Source of the DNA: Sipunculus nudus
Taxonomy: Eukaryota; Annelida; Sipuncula; Golfingiida; Sipunculidae
Assembly (NCBI GenBank): GCA_026874595.1
Contig: CM049312.1
Location: forward strand, 76,917,429 to 76,981,428
DNA length: 64,000 nucleotides
Direction: 5' to 3'
Of this stretch, positions 12,673 to 21,311 are shown one piece after another; positions within the stretch are counted from its first letter, which is position 1, and every line of letters starts with the position of its first letter. A program made the position numbers and the translations under genes. Under the pieces are notes generated by a model. That model saw only the letters and a program-made list of their open reading frames with translations, ran no database searches and had not been told where the DNA came from.

Positions 12673-12882
12673 GGGGCTTGGCCATCCTGTCAAATGCAGT
12701 TCAGTGACAGATCAGATTGGAATAGATTCCCAATGGGAGAGTCCAAAGAGGAACAAAAACGCAGAAAGACCCTGGAAAAATACCGTCGCTACAGGGAAAG
12801 GGTAAAGCAGGACCCAGAGAGATATGCTCGCCGTCTTGCTGTTGTTCGTGCATGGAAGAAAAGACAAAAAATGAAAAAATGA
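12673..12882 (+). CDS. Alternative terminal exon 4, basic KQDP module
   Basis: The acceptor CATTTGTGTTACAG ends at 12672; 69 residues in phase 0, then TGA. ESKEEQKRRK (23-32) leads into KYRRYRERVKQDPERYARR (36-54), then the basic end WKKRQKMKK (61-69). The second half has lost the usual KAK-x-RAR pattern (it reads RLAVVRAWKKR) but keeps its charge. Two overlapping open frames on the same strand (from 12489 and 12587) are only shadows. The acceptor is almost identical to that of exon 2. Confidence 0.88.
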   Translation, partial: GAWPSCQMQFSDRSDWNRFPMGESKEEQKRRKTLEKYRRYRERVKQDPERYARRLAVVRAWKKRQKMKK

Positions 12883-13613
12883 TTTGATCGATTGAAATGT
12901 TTCTATTCGTCTCAGGCTTCTTGTACTGCTCTGACTTATGAAAAGCACTTTGATATACATCCATCACTGCTTGATAATAAATCAAGTTGGGTTGGCTTGA
13001 TACAATGACTAATTGTGCAGTTGTTACAAGAATGCCACTACAAGAGCAAAATTATGACAGTCAAAACGAAACATGTTTACGCTAAAATTTGAAACTTTTC
13101 TTTCTTTTAACAATGGCTGTATCATTGCAACAGGAGATTGAAATACATACATTTGATAACAACAGCTGAGAATGAACCTAAAACTACCAGGTGCAAAATA
13201 GGTGTATAGATGGACTGCTGTGTGTCAAAAGATCCCAGATCTAGCTTCACACATTTACGGATACAGTTATTGAGTCATTGCTGTCAAAATTATCTCATGA
13301 ATATTTTGGGATCTAAATCTGGTGAATATATCAGGTGTGTGATAAATTTTTGATAAAATCAGGAAAAACCATTAGTGTTTCTGTCGTTCCTATTTGGTTT
13401 GCATGGGACCCATGCAAGATGAGAATCACAAATTATTTCATGAATGACTTAATACAGTGGATTTCTCTCAGGTCATTACAGTAGTGCCTTTCCTTGAAAA
13501 GAAAAAGTTAATAGAAGTGCTGAAAAATGGCTGCAGCTTCTGAAAAGAAAGTATTTAATTACTAGTATAAATATTGGCTCTACAACTTCAACCATATGTT
13601 GATATAATTTTAG
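12883..13613 (+). other. Non-coding stretch between terminal exons 4 and 5
   Basis: 3' untranslated sequence and intron. No further exon, repeat or signal recognised. Confidence 0.55.
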
Positions 13614-13817
13614 GAGAATTGGGTACATGCAAGTTCTCTACATGATTCTCCCACCGTAGAAACACCAGAGGAAAGGAGACGTAGGATGAAAAAAGAAATA
13701 GATCGACGTTACAGGCAGAAATTGAAAGAAGATCCATTGCGCTATGCTAAACACCAGGCGGTCACGAGAGCTAGACAGGAAAGATACCGACAGAGTGGCG
13801 CTAGAAAGAAACAATAA
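13614..13817 (+). CDS. Alternative terminal exon 5, basic KQDP module
   Basis: The exon has no early ATG, so simple open-frame searches miss it. The acceptor GATATAATTTTAG ends at 13613. The phase-0 frame gives 67 residues: ENWVHASSLHDS lead-in, VETPEERRRR (15-24), IDRRYRQKLKEDPLRY (29-44), QAVTRARQERYRQ (48-60), then TAA at 13815-13817. The motif Gln is replaced by Glu (KEDP). Candidate AATAAA at 13855-13860, 37 bases after the stop. The polypyrimidine tract is short, so the splice site may be weak. The module itself is unmistakable. Confidence 0.85.
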   Translation, partial: ENWVHASSLHDSPTVETPEERRRRMKKEIDRRYRQKLKEDPLRYAKHQAVTRARQERYRQSGARKKQ

Positions 13818-14049
13818 TGGCAGGGAAGAAGTTTCAAGTCAGTGAAACCCTCAAAATAAAAAACCTCAAATTATGAAGATTTCTATCACATTGTCCCATT
13901 CATAGATTTTCTGATGAAATGGGGTATTTTATATGCAGGAGATCATATATAATATATATGAAACTACCAGGACCGTATTAAGCCTAGCATTTATTGAGTT
14001 GTAAATTTATCAGTAAACCAAGATGTCAAGTCAACTCACAAAAGAATGG

Positions 14050-14125
14050 GGGATAGGACATAGCTTAGTGGCCCAGGCGTCTGACTGTATAGCAGAATTT
14101 CCTCAGTTGGAACCCTGCCAGTGAT
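14050..14125 (+). repeat. Possible tRNA-derived SINE remnant
   Basis: TAGCTTAGTGG at 14061-14071 fits the polymerase III A box. About 33 bases further on, CAGTTGGAACCCTGCC (14104-14119) resembles a decayed B box and T arm. The sequence does not fold into an intact tRNA, so I read it as a SINE head. Confidence 0.45.
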
Positions 14126-14390
14126 TCAAAGGCAAATAAGGTAACATCTCGATTGAGCCTTACAGATTTATGTTTACATATAAAACCCAAAATCAAGAAG
14201 ACTAAAAAATTGCAACATGATGGTTTAAATTGGATGGTTTCTTCATCTTCATTCAATATACAGTCCTGCAAGCAATTCCTGGACCTATCCTTAATTGAAA
14301 AAAAAATGGACCAAAGAGTGTGTATGTTTAGTGTCATTGTTTTCTTAATACTTCTCTGATTGCTGTTGGTTCAATAAAGTGTCATTATAA

Positions 14391-14545
14391 TAAACGGCCG
14401 AGAATCCTGAGTTTGGTTGAGTAAAATATAGTTACAGATGACAGCCAAGAATCTTGAGTTTGGTTGAGTAAGGTATAGTTAAAGATGACAGCCAAGAATC
14501 CTGAATTTGGTTTAAGTAAAAGTTAACTGCTAATTAAGAATCCTG
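14391..14545 (+). repeat. Tandem repeat of about 57 bp upstream of terminal exon 6
   Basis: Three-plus imperfect copies of a unit with the landmarks AGAATCCTGAGTTTGGTTGAGTA, a short TATAGTTA part and GATGACAGCCA. The last copy decays about 25 bases before the exon 6 acceptor, so copy number could change the intron just upstream of the branch point. Confidence 0.7.
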
Positions 14546-14571
14546 AGTGAGTAGTCTTATTTGTGTTCCAG

Positions 14572-14787
14572 GCACTGGCCTTGGGTGGATGCTCCATGGT
14601 AGATAAACCCCATATACATGAGAGTCCTGAGGAGAGAAAACGTAGGCTGACCTTTGAAAGGGACCGGCGGTACAGGGAAAAACTCAAGCAAGATCCACAC
14701 AGACTTGCCAAGTATAGAGCAAGAAAGCATGCTCAGTATCTGAGACGGAAAATTAGGGAGAGAAATAAATGGCAGCACAAGCAGTGA
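14572..14787 (+). CDS. Alternative terminal exon 6, basic KQDP module
   Basis: The acceptor TTATTTGTGTTCCAG ends at 14571; 71 residues in phase 0, then TGA. HESPEERKRR (16-25) is a textbook module start. It is followed by RDRRYREKLKQDPHRLAKY (30-48) and a long basic helix RARKHAQYLRRKIRERNK (49-66). This is one of the cleanest copies and useful for defining the consensus. The ESPEE part could be a proline-directed or acidophilic phosphorylation site, but nothing here proves that. Confidence 0.9.
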   Translation, partial: ALALGGCSMVDKPHIHESPEERKRRLTFERDRRYREKLKQDPHRLAKYRARKHAQYLRRKIRERNKWQHKQ

Positions 14788-16029
14788 AGTTTAATTAGAA
14801 TTGACATCGGTGATTCATTATGTGTGTTGGACCATCACAGATGCTGTTCATGCAGAATCTGCTCTTTAAACACTGAACACTAAAAGGATCAAATTTACAA
14901 TCAGACCAAACAAAATGAAGATCGGAAAGATAAAAGAAAATGTTCAAGAAATTTTAGCAGCCTCCATGGAATCATTAATGTCATGTTACACATTTTCTTT
15001 GGTGTCATATGTCAGCTAGGTTGTGAGAGGTATTATGCATTACCCTTGGTTTGCCTTTCAGCAAATTTTCGCGAAAAGTTCTTACAAGATTTTCTTAAAA
15101 TCTTGTGGAGGATTATGTAAACACCCAAGGAACGATCTATTACATTTTTGAGGTAACCTGAATCAACATAAAAAATCTAATGAAAGTATTAATTCCCATT
15201 GTTACAGGTATTTCGTTTTAGTAAGGGTATTGGCTGGTATTAGCTGGTGGCAGGGGTTTGATGTCTCCAACAAAGTCTTGTCTGTTTTGTTATATTTTTA
15301 ACGTGTCTGCTAGTTTGTATGTTGCATCCAAAATGGAATTTACCATTGTCACTGCTGTAAAGAGGACATAGCTTGCAGCTGTTTTGCATCAGTACGTGGA
15401 TTAACAAGGCATCCAAGTCACTGACTGAGATGTGATCAGATGTTGACTTTTCTGAAGGATTTGAACTTACCATCAGGCATCAGAAATTTCAGGAGATTCT
15501 CCAATTTCATAACATTTTGAAATTTCCATCTAAGGAAATTTTACCTCGATTACCTTTATTCTTACTAGGTGGCTAGACCACCTATTTTCAGGAAATTTCT
15601 CTTGGGTCTTCTGTCATGCCTGTACCCAGTAGCTTTGATTGAATAATAAAAGGAAGTTGAACCTGTATTTCTTTGAAGTTGTTAATAATAACTACAACTT
15701 GTTTTGTTAGTGTACTGTATTATTATTTACAATACTTATTTGGTGCATTAATAGGAAATAGGTTATTGTAGATCTGTTGCCAATAATAAAGAGCCACCAA
15801 TATAGAATGCACAAGCAAACATGAAGAAATGTTTGCTACTTTGAAAGGCTCAAATCATAGTCTAGTGACTTCTTATGTCTGGTATATTGAATATTGGAGG
15901 AGAAGTGCTTACTGGTCCCTTTTTTTTCATGCATATGCAGATTGATATAAGTGAATGAAGGCCTGATATTGTGAACATGTTTGAAACTATGAATTTTGTA
16001 ACAGGTGACGTTTCCCATTTACATTCCAG
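14788..16029 (+). other. Non-coding stretch between terminal exons 6 and 7
   Basis: Contains a local inverted repeat near 15080-15110 (CAAGATTTTC / AAAATCTTG). No module on either strand. Confidence 0.55.
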
Positions 16030-16224
16030 GCCAGTGGTGCTGGGTTTTATACATGGAGGGGAAATATTACATGTGAGTCACCTGATGAACAGAAACGTAG
16101 ACAAAACCGTGAGAAGATGCGCCTGTATCGTCAACGTCTTAGACAGGACACTGGTCGCTATAATTGTTACAAGGCTAAGAATAGGGCATACAAAGCTAAA
16201 GCCCGTCTTCAGAAAAAAATATAG
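16030..16224 (+). CDS. Alternative terminal exon 7, divergent module with QDT instead of QDP
   Basis: The acceptor TTTACATTCCAG ends at 16029. The phase-0 frame gives 64 residues and TAG at 16222-16224. The overlapping longer ATG frame (from 15971) is in a different frame and has no module. CESPDEQKRRQNRE (15-28) leads into MRLYRQRLRQDTGRY (30-44) and YKAKNRAYKAKAR (47-59). The Pro of the DP pair, conserved in all other intact copies, is Thr here. This changes the predicted break between the two helices. A candidate AATAAA lies far off at 16937-16942. Confidence 0.83.
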   Translation, partial: ASGAGFYTWRGNITCESPDEQKRRQNREKMRLYRQRLRQDTGRYNCYKAKNRAYKAKARLQKKI

Positions 16225-18142
16225 GAACATTCACAGTTTGGATCAGTCCCTCAACAGATACGATTGATGTAAGACTGGTAATTATTATCATGGATTTGCA
16301 AACAATGTTACAGCACATAGAATTTGCAGTAACATGTGTATTTCTCTTGCTATTAATTCCATTTTCCAGAATACAAAGTGTCCCAGGAAAAACCATCCTG
16401 GAAGAGAATTTACTCCCACTAGGCTATTGGGTTTTATACGTTGTTATGATTCTGGACATGGGTATCTATTTACAATAGCATTAACAAGACTGCATGACTA
16501 TAGGGTCAATCTTTGACTGGCACAACAAATGCAAGCAAACGAGGGAGAACTTGAAGAAACATGGAACTGGAAGAAACCCTAGTTGGAAGCTTGATAAATC
16601 TTGATTTTTAAATTAAGTGGTTTGACCACCTGGTGGTGTGCATGCATTGTATATACTCGATCACTGATCACACCCAGTGAAAGTTTATGTCTGCTTTTGT
16701 ACAGAAGTCATTAAAACTATTTTCAGCTGAAATATTGACAGATACTGTAAAATATCAAGCAGAGCAAACTAATCTTGGTGTATATTTAACGTACCTGGTA
16801 TGTGGATAGGTATGTGGTCATTTACATGAAATTCTCCATTTGATTTGTCCTACTTTCATTGTACAGTAAACAGTTTTGTCTTAGTCTTCATATTGTTTCT
16901 GATGTTAATGTTATAACTTACAAGTAAAGTTGTTTTAATAAAAGAAGGCAATAGTGAAAAAAGCCATTTCAGTGTTCAGTATATTACACCTTATACACAC
17001 AAAAATGGTTTCAAAACAGTTTAGGCAGTGCAGATTGATCAAATCAGTTCCAGTCTGTATTGTGTGTTCACACAGGCATAAGTCCAAAACTTTAGGAGGT
17101 TATGGAGGGAAACCCTGAAAACAATTGCTATGCGCAATGACCCTGTCATAGGGTACTCCAAAACTAGGTCGAAACCTTTTCACATGGCACCTCAGCGGAG
17201 CAGATAATTTAATTCACATTGGGAAAACTTGAAAACCGTTTCCTGAGCTGTATTCAGAACTTACAGTCAAACTGAAAATGCTTTGGATCGGCACGTGGAC
17301 CCTCAATTCACATTCAAAACAGTTTTAAACCATTTTGCAGTTGCCCATAGGAAAGGAAAGGGGGTATTGGTCAAGTCAAACATGATGTCACGTTTGTTAA
17401 TTTTGTAACTGAGAAGCTATCAGTAAATTCCTATATATAACGTAGATTTGTTTAGTTTCTTTGAAACTGTGAAAATGAATGGCTGGAAAGTTATGAAACA
17501 ATGTGTGCAGTGCTTGTTCAAAAGCCATACAGTGGAGAATGATTAAGAAAGAAAGGTGATTGGCATAAAGTACAAATATGCCACATAAAAACCTAATCTC
17601 CTACCCTGATTAAAGACTCATATTTGTGGTGTAACTTAATATGTGATAAGCTTGATAAAAAACAAAATATTTAAATACTACTAACAGGATTTCAAAATTA
17701 TAAGAAGTATAAACAGGAACGTGAAATTGTAGGAAGGAAACACATAAGGGCATGTCAGTGCAACCATAATATTGAGTGACTGTCTGAAAGCCACATCAAA
17801 TTGTGCGCAACTTGATTAAATTCTGTAAAGCTGACATGCCTTGGATTAGCTGCCTCTTTAAACAGTTTAATATTATTTAACTTTTAATTTTGTTATAATA
17901 TAAGAGTTCAAAGTCAAAAGTTTTATGCATCTAATTCTTGAACCATTACTTAAGATGGTCTCCTTTCATTTCATTTTAGTCACTTGGGCAAGTTGAATTT
18001 TGGAGCTTAAGTATGACAATAACATTCCGTGCTCTTGCCAAATAGGTTAAAACAACAAGGACAAGGATATATAGATTTATTTAAACTTGCTTCTTTTACA
18101 AATCGACCAAACTGAGGAAATATTTCTCTTCCATCCTTGCAG
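16225..18142 (+). other. Non-coding stretch between terminal exons 7 and 8
   Basis: AATAAA at 16937-16942. A short YKKYKQER-like frame near 17695 was considered and set aside because it is not in phase with an acceptor. Nothing else found. Confidence 0.55.
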
Positions 18143-18445
18143 AATACTGGCACAATCCCAGCATCCCCATATGGTGTCCATACAGCTGTATCACAGATCC
18201 TAGAGACCCCAGAAGAAGCCAAGAAAAGGCGACAAAGAATAAACTCCAAACATTATAGACAGAGGCTTAAACAGGATCCACTGAAATACCAAAAATACAA
18301 AGCAAAGCAGTGTGAAAGAATGAAACAGTACAGGGAACGAAATGCCAGGGAACTTTACATGTACATGGTAGAGACCGAAAACCAAACGCAAAGTCCAACA
18401 CATTCACTTGAGACACAAAGTCAGGCAGTTGAGGAGGGTTCTTAG
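18143..18445 (+). CDS. Alternative terminal exon 8, basic KQDP module with Gln/Ser tail
   Basis: The acceptor TTCCATCCTTGCAG ends at 18142; 100 residues in phase 0, then TAG. LETPEEAKKRRQR (20-32) is followed by SKHYRQRLKQDPLKYQKYKAK (35-55), kept as one continuous module. Then ERMKQYRER (58-66) and a polar tail rich in Gln, Ser and Glu that ends EEGS. The Ser-Lys/Arg-Tyr-Arg wording starts the KRYRER subfamily that dominates 18-31 kb. The tail is about 30 residues longer than the usual exon. Confidence 0.9.
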   Translation, partial: NTGTIPASPYGVHTAVSQILETPEEAKKRRQRINSKHYRQRLKQDPLKYQKYKAKQCERMKQYRERNARELYMYMVETENQTQSPTHSLETQSQAVEEGS

Positions 18446-20178
18446 TTTGATTCTTGCATTTAGGTGAAATGCTTTTGTGCTCTCTGTTTCGATCAACAGT
18501 TAATTCATTGGTTGTCCTTTGAACCACAGTTACTCATACTGTGGTTGACTTAATATTCACAAGGTTAACGTTTTTGAGATTTCCACCTTTTCAGAGTATT
18601 TGTGAGGGATCAATTTTCGTGATCTCACCAAACCGTGAACTGCCTGGTACTCAAAATATATCCTTTACTGTGTGAAATATTGAGTGTGCTAGCAAAAAAC
18701 TTCACTGTTTAGAAGGACAGTGGCAACGTTGAAGAACTGGAAATTCTTGTTCATTATAGGCAGATAATGTAAAAAGGTAATATCTATAATATCAGTCTTT
18801 ATTACACAGATAATAGAAAAGATACCTGTTAAAATTACTGGTAGTAATGTCAATAAATTTTGCGTTGCGACACATTAGGTAGAAGATAATGTACATGAGG
18901 TTAATAAGACTACAAGTTAAAGGAATTTCCATCTAGTTTGGGGTGTCTTATTCATGAAGGCTTAATTATACTCCTGTCATATGATGGGAGTATTATGGTA
19001 CACCAACTGTCCATCCATCTGTTCGTCTGTCCGTCTGTTAACTTTTAGTCTTGCAGCGATAACTTATTGGGGCTTTGATGGATTTTCACAAAACTCACCA
19101 CAGCTTCTTACCAACAAATTATCTCGGCTGAGTTCAATTATGGGCAACATCCACAAATATTTAATAATGTCACAGGTCACAAGGCTATTTTGTGATGCCG
19201 CCACAATAACTTGCAAAGAATATCAGGGTTTTGATAAAACTTATCAGAAATGTTAATCAATAAAATATCTTGCTTTAGTTCAATTTCCAGCAAAATCCAT
19301 GCATAATTAATGAGGTCGCTGCACTTTGGAGGCACCTTGGGGACTTGCCAAAAATCCTATGGATTTTCATGAAATTCATTATACATTTTAAGCAATAGTG
19401 TCTCACCTGAATTACCTTCTCATCAAAATTCCTGCATATTTAATGAGGTCAGAGGTCACCAGATACACAACGGGCATATTATGCATGTTTGCGGTGCTCT
19501 TGTTTTTTGTGATAATTTCCTTTTTGCGAATATTGCGAATTTGAAACAAACATAAAAAACCAACCACAGTGTATTCATACACGTAACTTTGGGACAAATA
19601 TAGATTATAAGGAAATTACACAGAGGGAGGTACACTTTCCATGATATTGGTTGAGCAGTCAAAAGGTGAAAAGTGTTGTTGTTGAAATAAAATCATATCC
19701 TGTCTTCAGCAGCTGTTCTGCTTAAATGAAATGAGACTCTTCTTCTGTAACTAATCAAGGGTGTTGTTTGTAAAGAATTTTAAATGCTCTTTCTTGTCAT
19801 GTGGTTTGTTGGAGGAAGAGACTTGCAAAGTTTGTTGAAATCCACATGAAGAACATGGTAACACTCCAAATAGACCAAAACAGGTCTGTCCATGTGTTGA
19901 TATCCTCAAGTTAGTGCTGCAAGTGATTTAAATATTCATAATTTGTTGGTTCCTTTCTGTTGTAAACAGGACATTGGTGTTTAAACTTTATATTTAATGA
20001 AATAAATTAATAAACATCCAGTTCTGTTTGATAGTCTTGTCACTAGAAACCTGTTGGGGGGTGGGGGGGGGGGACGGGGGACACCTTGGGTGTGATTCAG
20101 TGTGGTCTGACTGACTTTTTACCATTGAAAAGCAACAGGAAGTGCATCCTGGGTTTCACAGTACCTCTTCTCTTTCAG
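18446..20178 (+). other. Non-coding stretch between terminal exons 8 and 9
   Basis: Contains the repeat at 18960-19460 and a G-rich run near 20057-20080. No exon seen. Confidence 0.55.
18960..19460. repeat. Dispersed repeat with internal subrepeats
   Basis: It begins with a CTCCTGTCATATGATGGGAG inverted-repeat-like head, then a GTCCGTCTG run. It then shows about three spaced copies of a block ending TTAATGAGGTCNNAGGTCAC (near 19165, 19310 and 19450). It has the same general build as the repeats at 51.6-54.9 and 63.2-64.0 kb. No protein is encoded. Confidence 0.55.
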
Positions 20179-20436
20179 GCCCACTCATTAAGCTCCACAG
20201 GGATCTCGCGGTTAGACCTGCCATATCATGGAAGACTTGAAACTAAAGCAGAAAGGAGAAGACGGTATAATCGCATCAATTCAAAAAGATACAGAGAGAG
20301 AATCAAACAAGATCCATTACGGTACAACTTGTTTCGGGCAAAAGAACGAGCAAGAAAATCAGGTCACAGAGAGGAAATTCAAGATGTTCTTACCTCGTCT
20401 TCAGTTGACCATCATCACCAAAAAACTGGCCCTTGA
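20179..20436 (+). CDS. Alternative terminal exon 9, basic KQDP module
   Basis: The acceptor CTTCTCTTTCAG ends at 20178; 85 residues in phase 0, then TGA. KAERRRRYNRINSK (23-36) leads into RYRERIKQDPLRYNLF (37-52), then RAKERARK (53-60), and a tail with HHH. The module end departs from its neighbours after RARK (SGHREEIQ instead of MKKYxxQ), so an old small indel there is possible. The same-strand frame from 20228 is a shadow. The exon stands only 166 bases before the next exon, with no AATAAA in between. Confidence 0.88.
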   Translation, partial: AHSLSSTGISRLDLPYHGRLETKAERRRRYNRINSKRYRERIKQDPLRYNLFRAKERARKSGHREEIQDVLTSSSVDHHHQKTGP

Positions 20437-20602
20437 GTTGTTATCTTTGAAAGAGGAGATTATGTTGTAGGTTTTAAAGGTGCTTTGAGAAATAATTTTT
20501 GTTGGTGGTGTATGGTTGAACCTGCCATATGAGAAGAACTTTTATTGGATGTCCACATCCCAAGTGCAACATAAAGGAAAATTTCCCTTTTTTTGCTTGC
20601 AG

Positions 20603-20827
20603 ATGGGTGAGCCAACCTTGGTGGGGGTTTCTCAGTTATTCCCAACAGTTCAAAGCAGTCCTGAGGCATCTTTGGCTGAGAAAAGACGCAGAAATAATAT
20701 GAGCGCTAAGAGATACAGGGAGAGAATTAAACAAGATCCAGTGAAATACAGTAATTATAGACTCAAAGAACGAGCAAGAATGAAGAAATACTACAAACAA
20801 CGCATTTGTAAGCCTGGTAATGAGTGA
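20603..20827 (+). CDS. Alternative terminal exon 10, basic KQDP module
   Basis: The acceptor TTTTTGCTTGCAG ends at 20602, and the first codon is ATG. There are 74 residues in phase 0, then TGA. SPEASLAEKRRRNN (19-32) is followed by AKRYRERIKQDPVKYSNYR (35-53) and LKERARMKKYYKQR (54-67). It is close to exons 9 and 11, and the three lie within 1.2 kb. The exon-initial Met is probably chance, because the sister exons begin with other residues. Confidence 0.9.
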   Translation: MGEPTLVGVSQLFPTVQSSPEASLAEKRRRNNMSAKRYRERIKQDPVKYSNYRLKERARMKKYYKQRICKPGNE

Positions 20828-21098
20828 TTGAAAGCCCAAAGTCACAATGGACAATTCAAGGAACCTGTCTACAAGACACATATGCATATATATTTATATT
20901 ATATTTATTTGGTTCCCTTATTTTTCATGGGAATTACACCTTTTATTCATTAGGTTCCTGTACCGTTTAACCTGTGTTTATTTGCTAAACACTTTGCTGG
21001 TTTCTTTGATTATAGACATTGAGTAGGGTTGCGGTTAATGTAACATTGGATTACCCTCATATGGACACTTAAGGACTTGTTTCCGTTTGTCCTTCCAG

Positions 21099-21311
21099 AC
21101 ATGTGGTATTGGAAGCAGTGGGACTTACCAGACTGCTGAGACGGCACGATTAGAAGAGAAAAAAAGAAGGAACAGGATATATGCTAAGAAATATCGTGAA
21201 AAAATGAAGCTAGATCCTACAAAATATAGCATGTTTCGGGCAAAGGAACGTGTACGAATGAAAAAATATCAACAACAGAAACATCTAAACTTTGTCAATG
21301 AGAAATTTTAG
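21099..21311 (+). CDS. Alternative terminal exon 11, basic module (KLDP)
   Basis: The acceptor CGTTTGTCCTTCCAG ends at 21098; 70 residues in phase 0, then TAG. LEEKKRRNR (18-26) leads into AKKYREKMKLDPTKYSMF (29-46), then RAKERVRMKKYQQQK (47-61). Gln before DP is Leu here. The intron carries GGACACTTAAGGAC at 21063-21076, 22 bases before the exon. Exon 13 has the same element at the same distance. Confidence 0.9.
   Translation, partial: TCGIGSSGTYQTAETARLEEKKRRNRIYAKKYREKMKLDPTKYSMFRAKERVRMKKYQQQKHLNFVNEKF

Larger units (their letters stand above)
13818..14571 (+). other. Non-coding stretch between terminal exons 5 and 6
   Basis: It contains a tRNA-like SINE remnant (about 14050-14125) and a tandem repeat of about 57 bp just before the exon 6 acceptor (14391-14545). 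AATAAA occurs near 14375. Confidence 0.6.

Noticed and set aside
12489-12805. Two longer ATG frames overlapping terminal exon 4
   Set aside because: Different or intron-derived frames. The module is only in the phase-0 frame from 12673.
15971-16267. 98-codon ATG frame over terminal exon 7
   Set aside because: Out of phase with the module. The true frame from 16030 has KRR, YRQRLRQD and YKAK.
17690-17790. YKKYKQER-like stretch after a CTAACAG
   Set aside because: The similar frame is not in phase with the AG, the phase-0 frame stops after 14 codons, and there is no QDP core.
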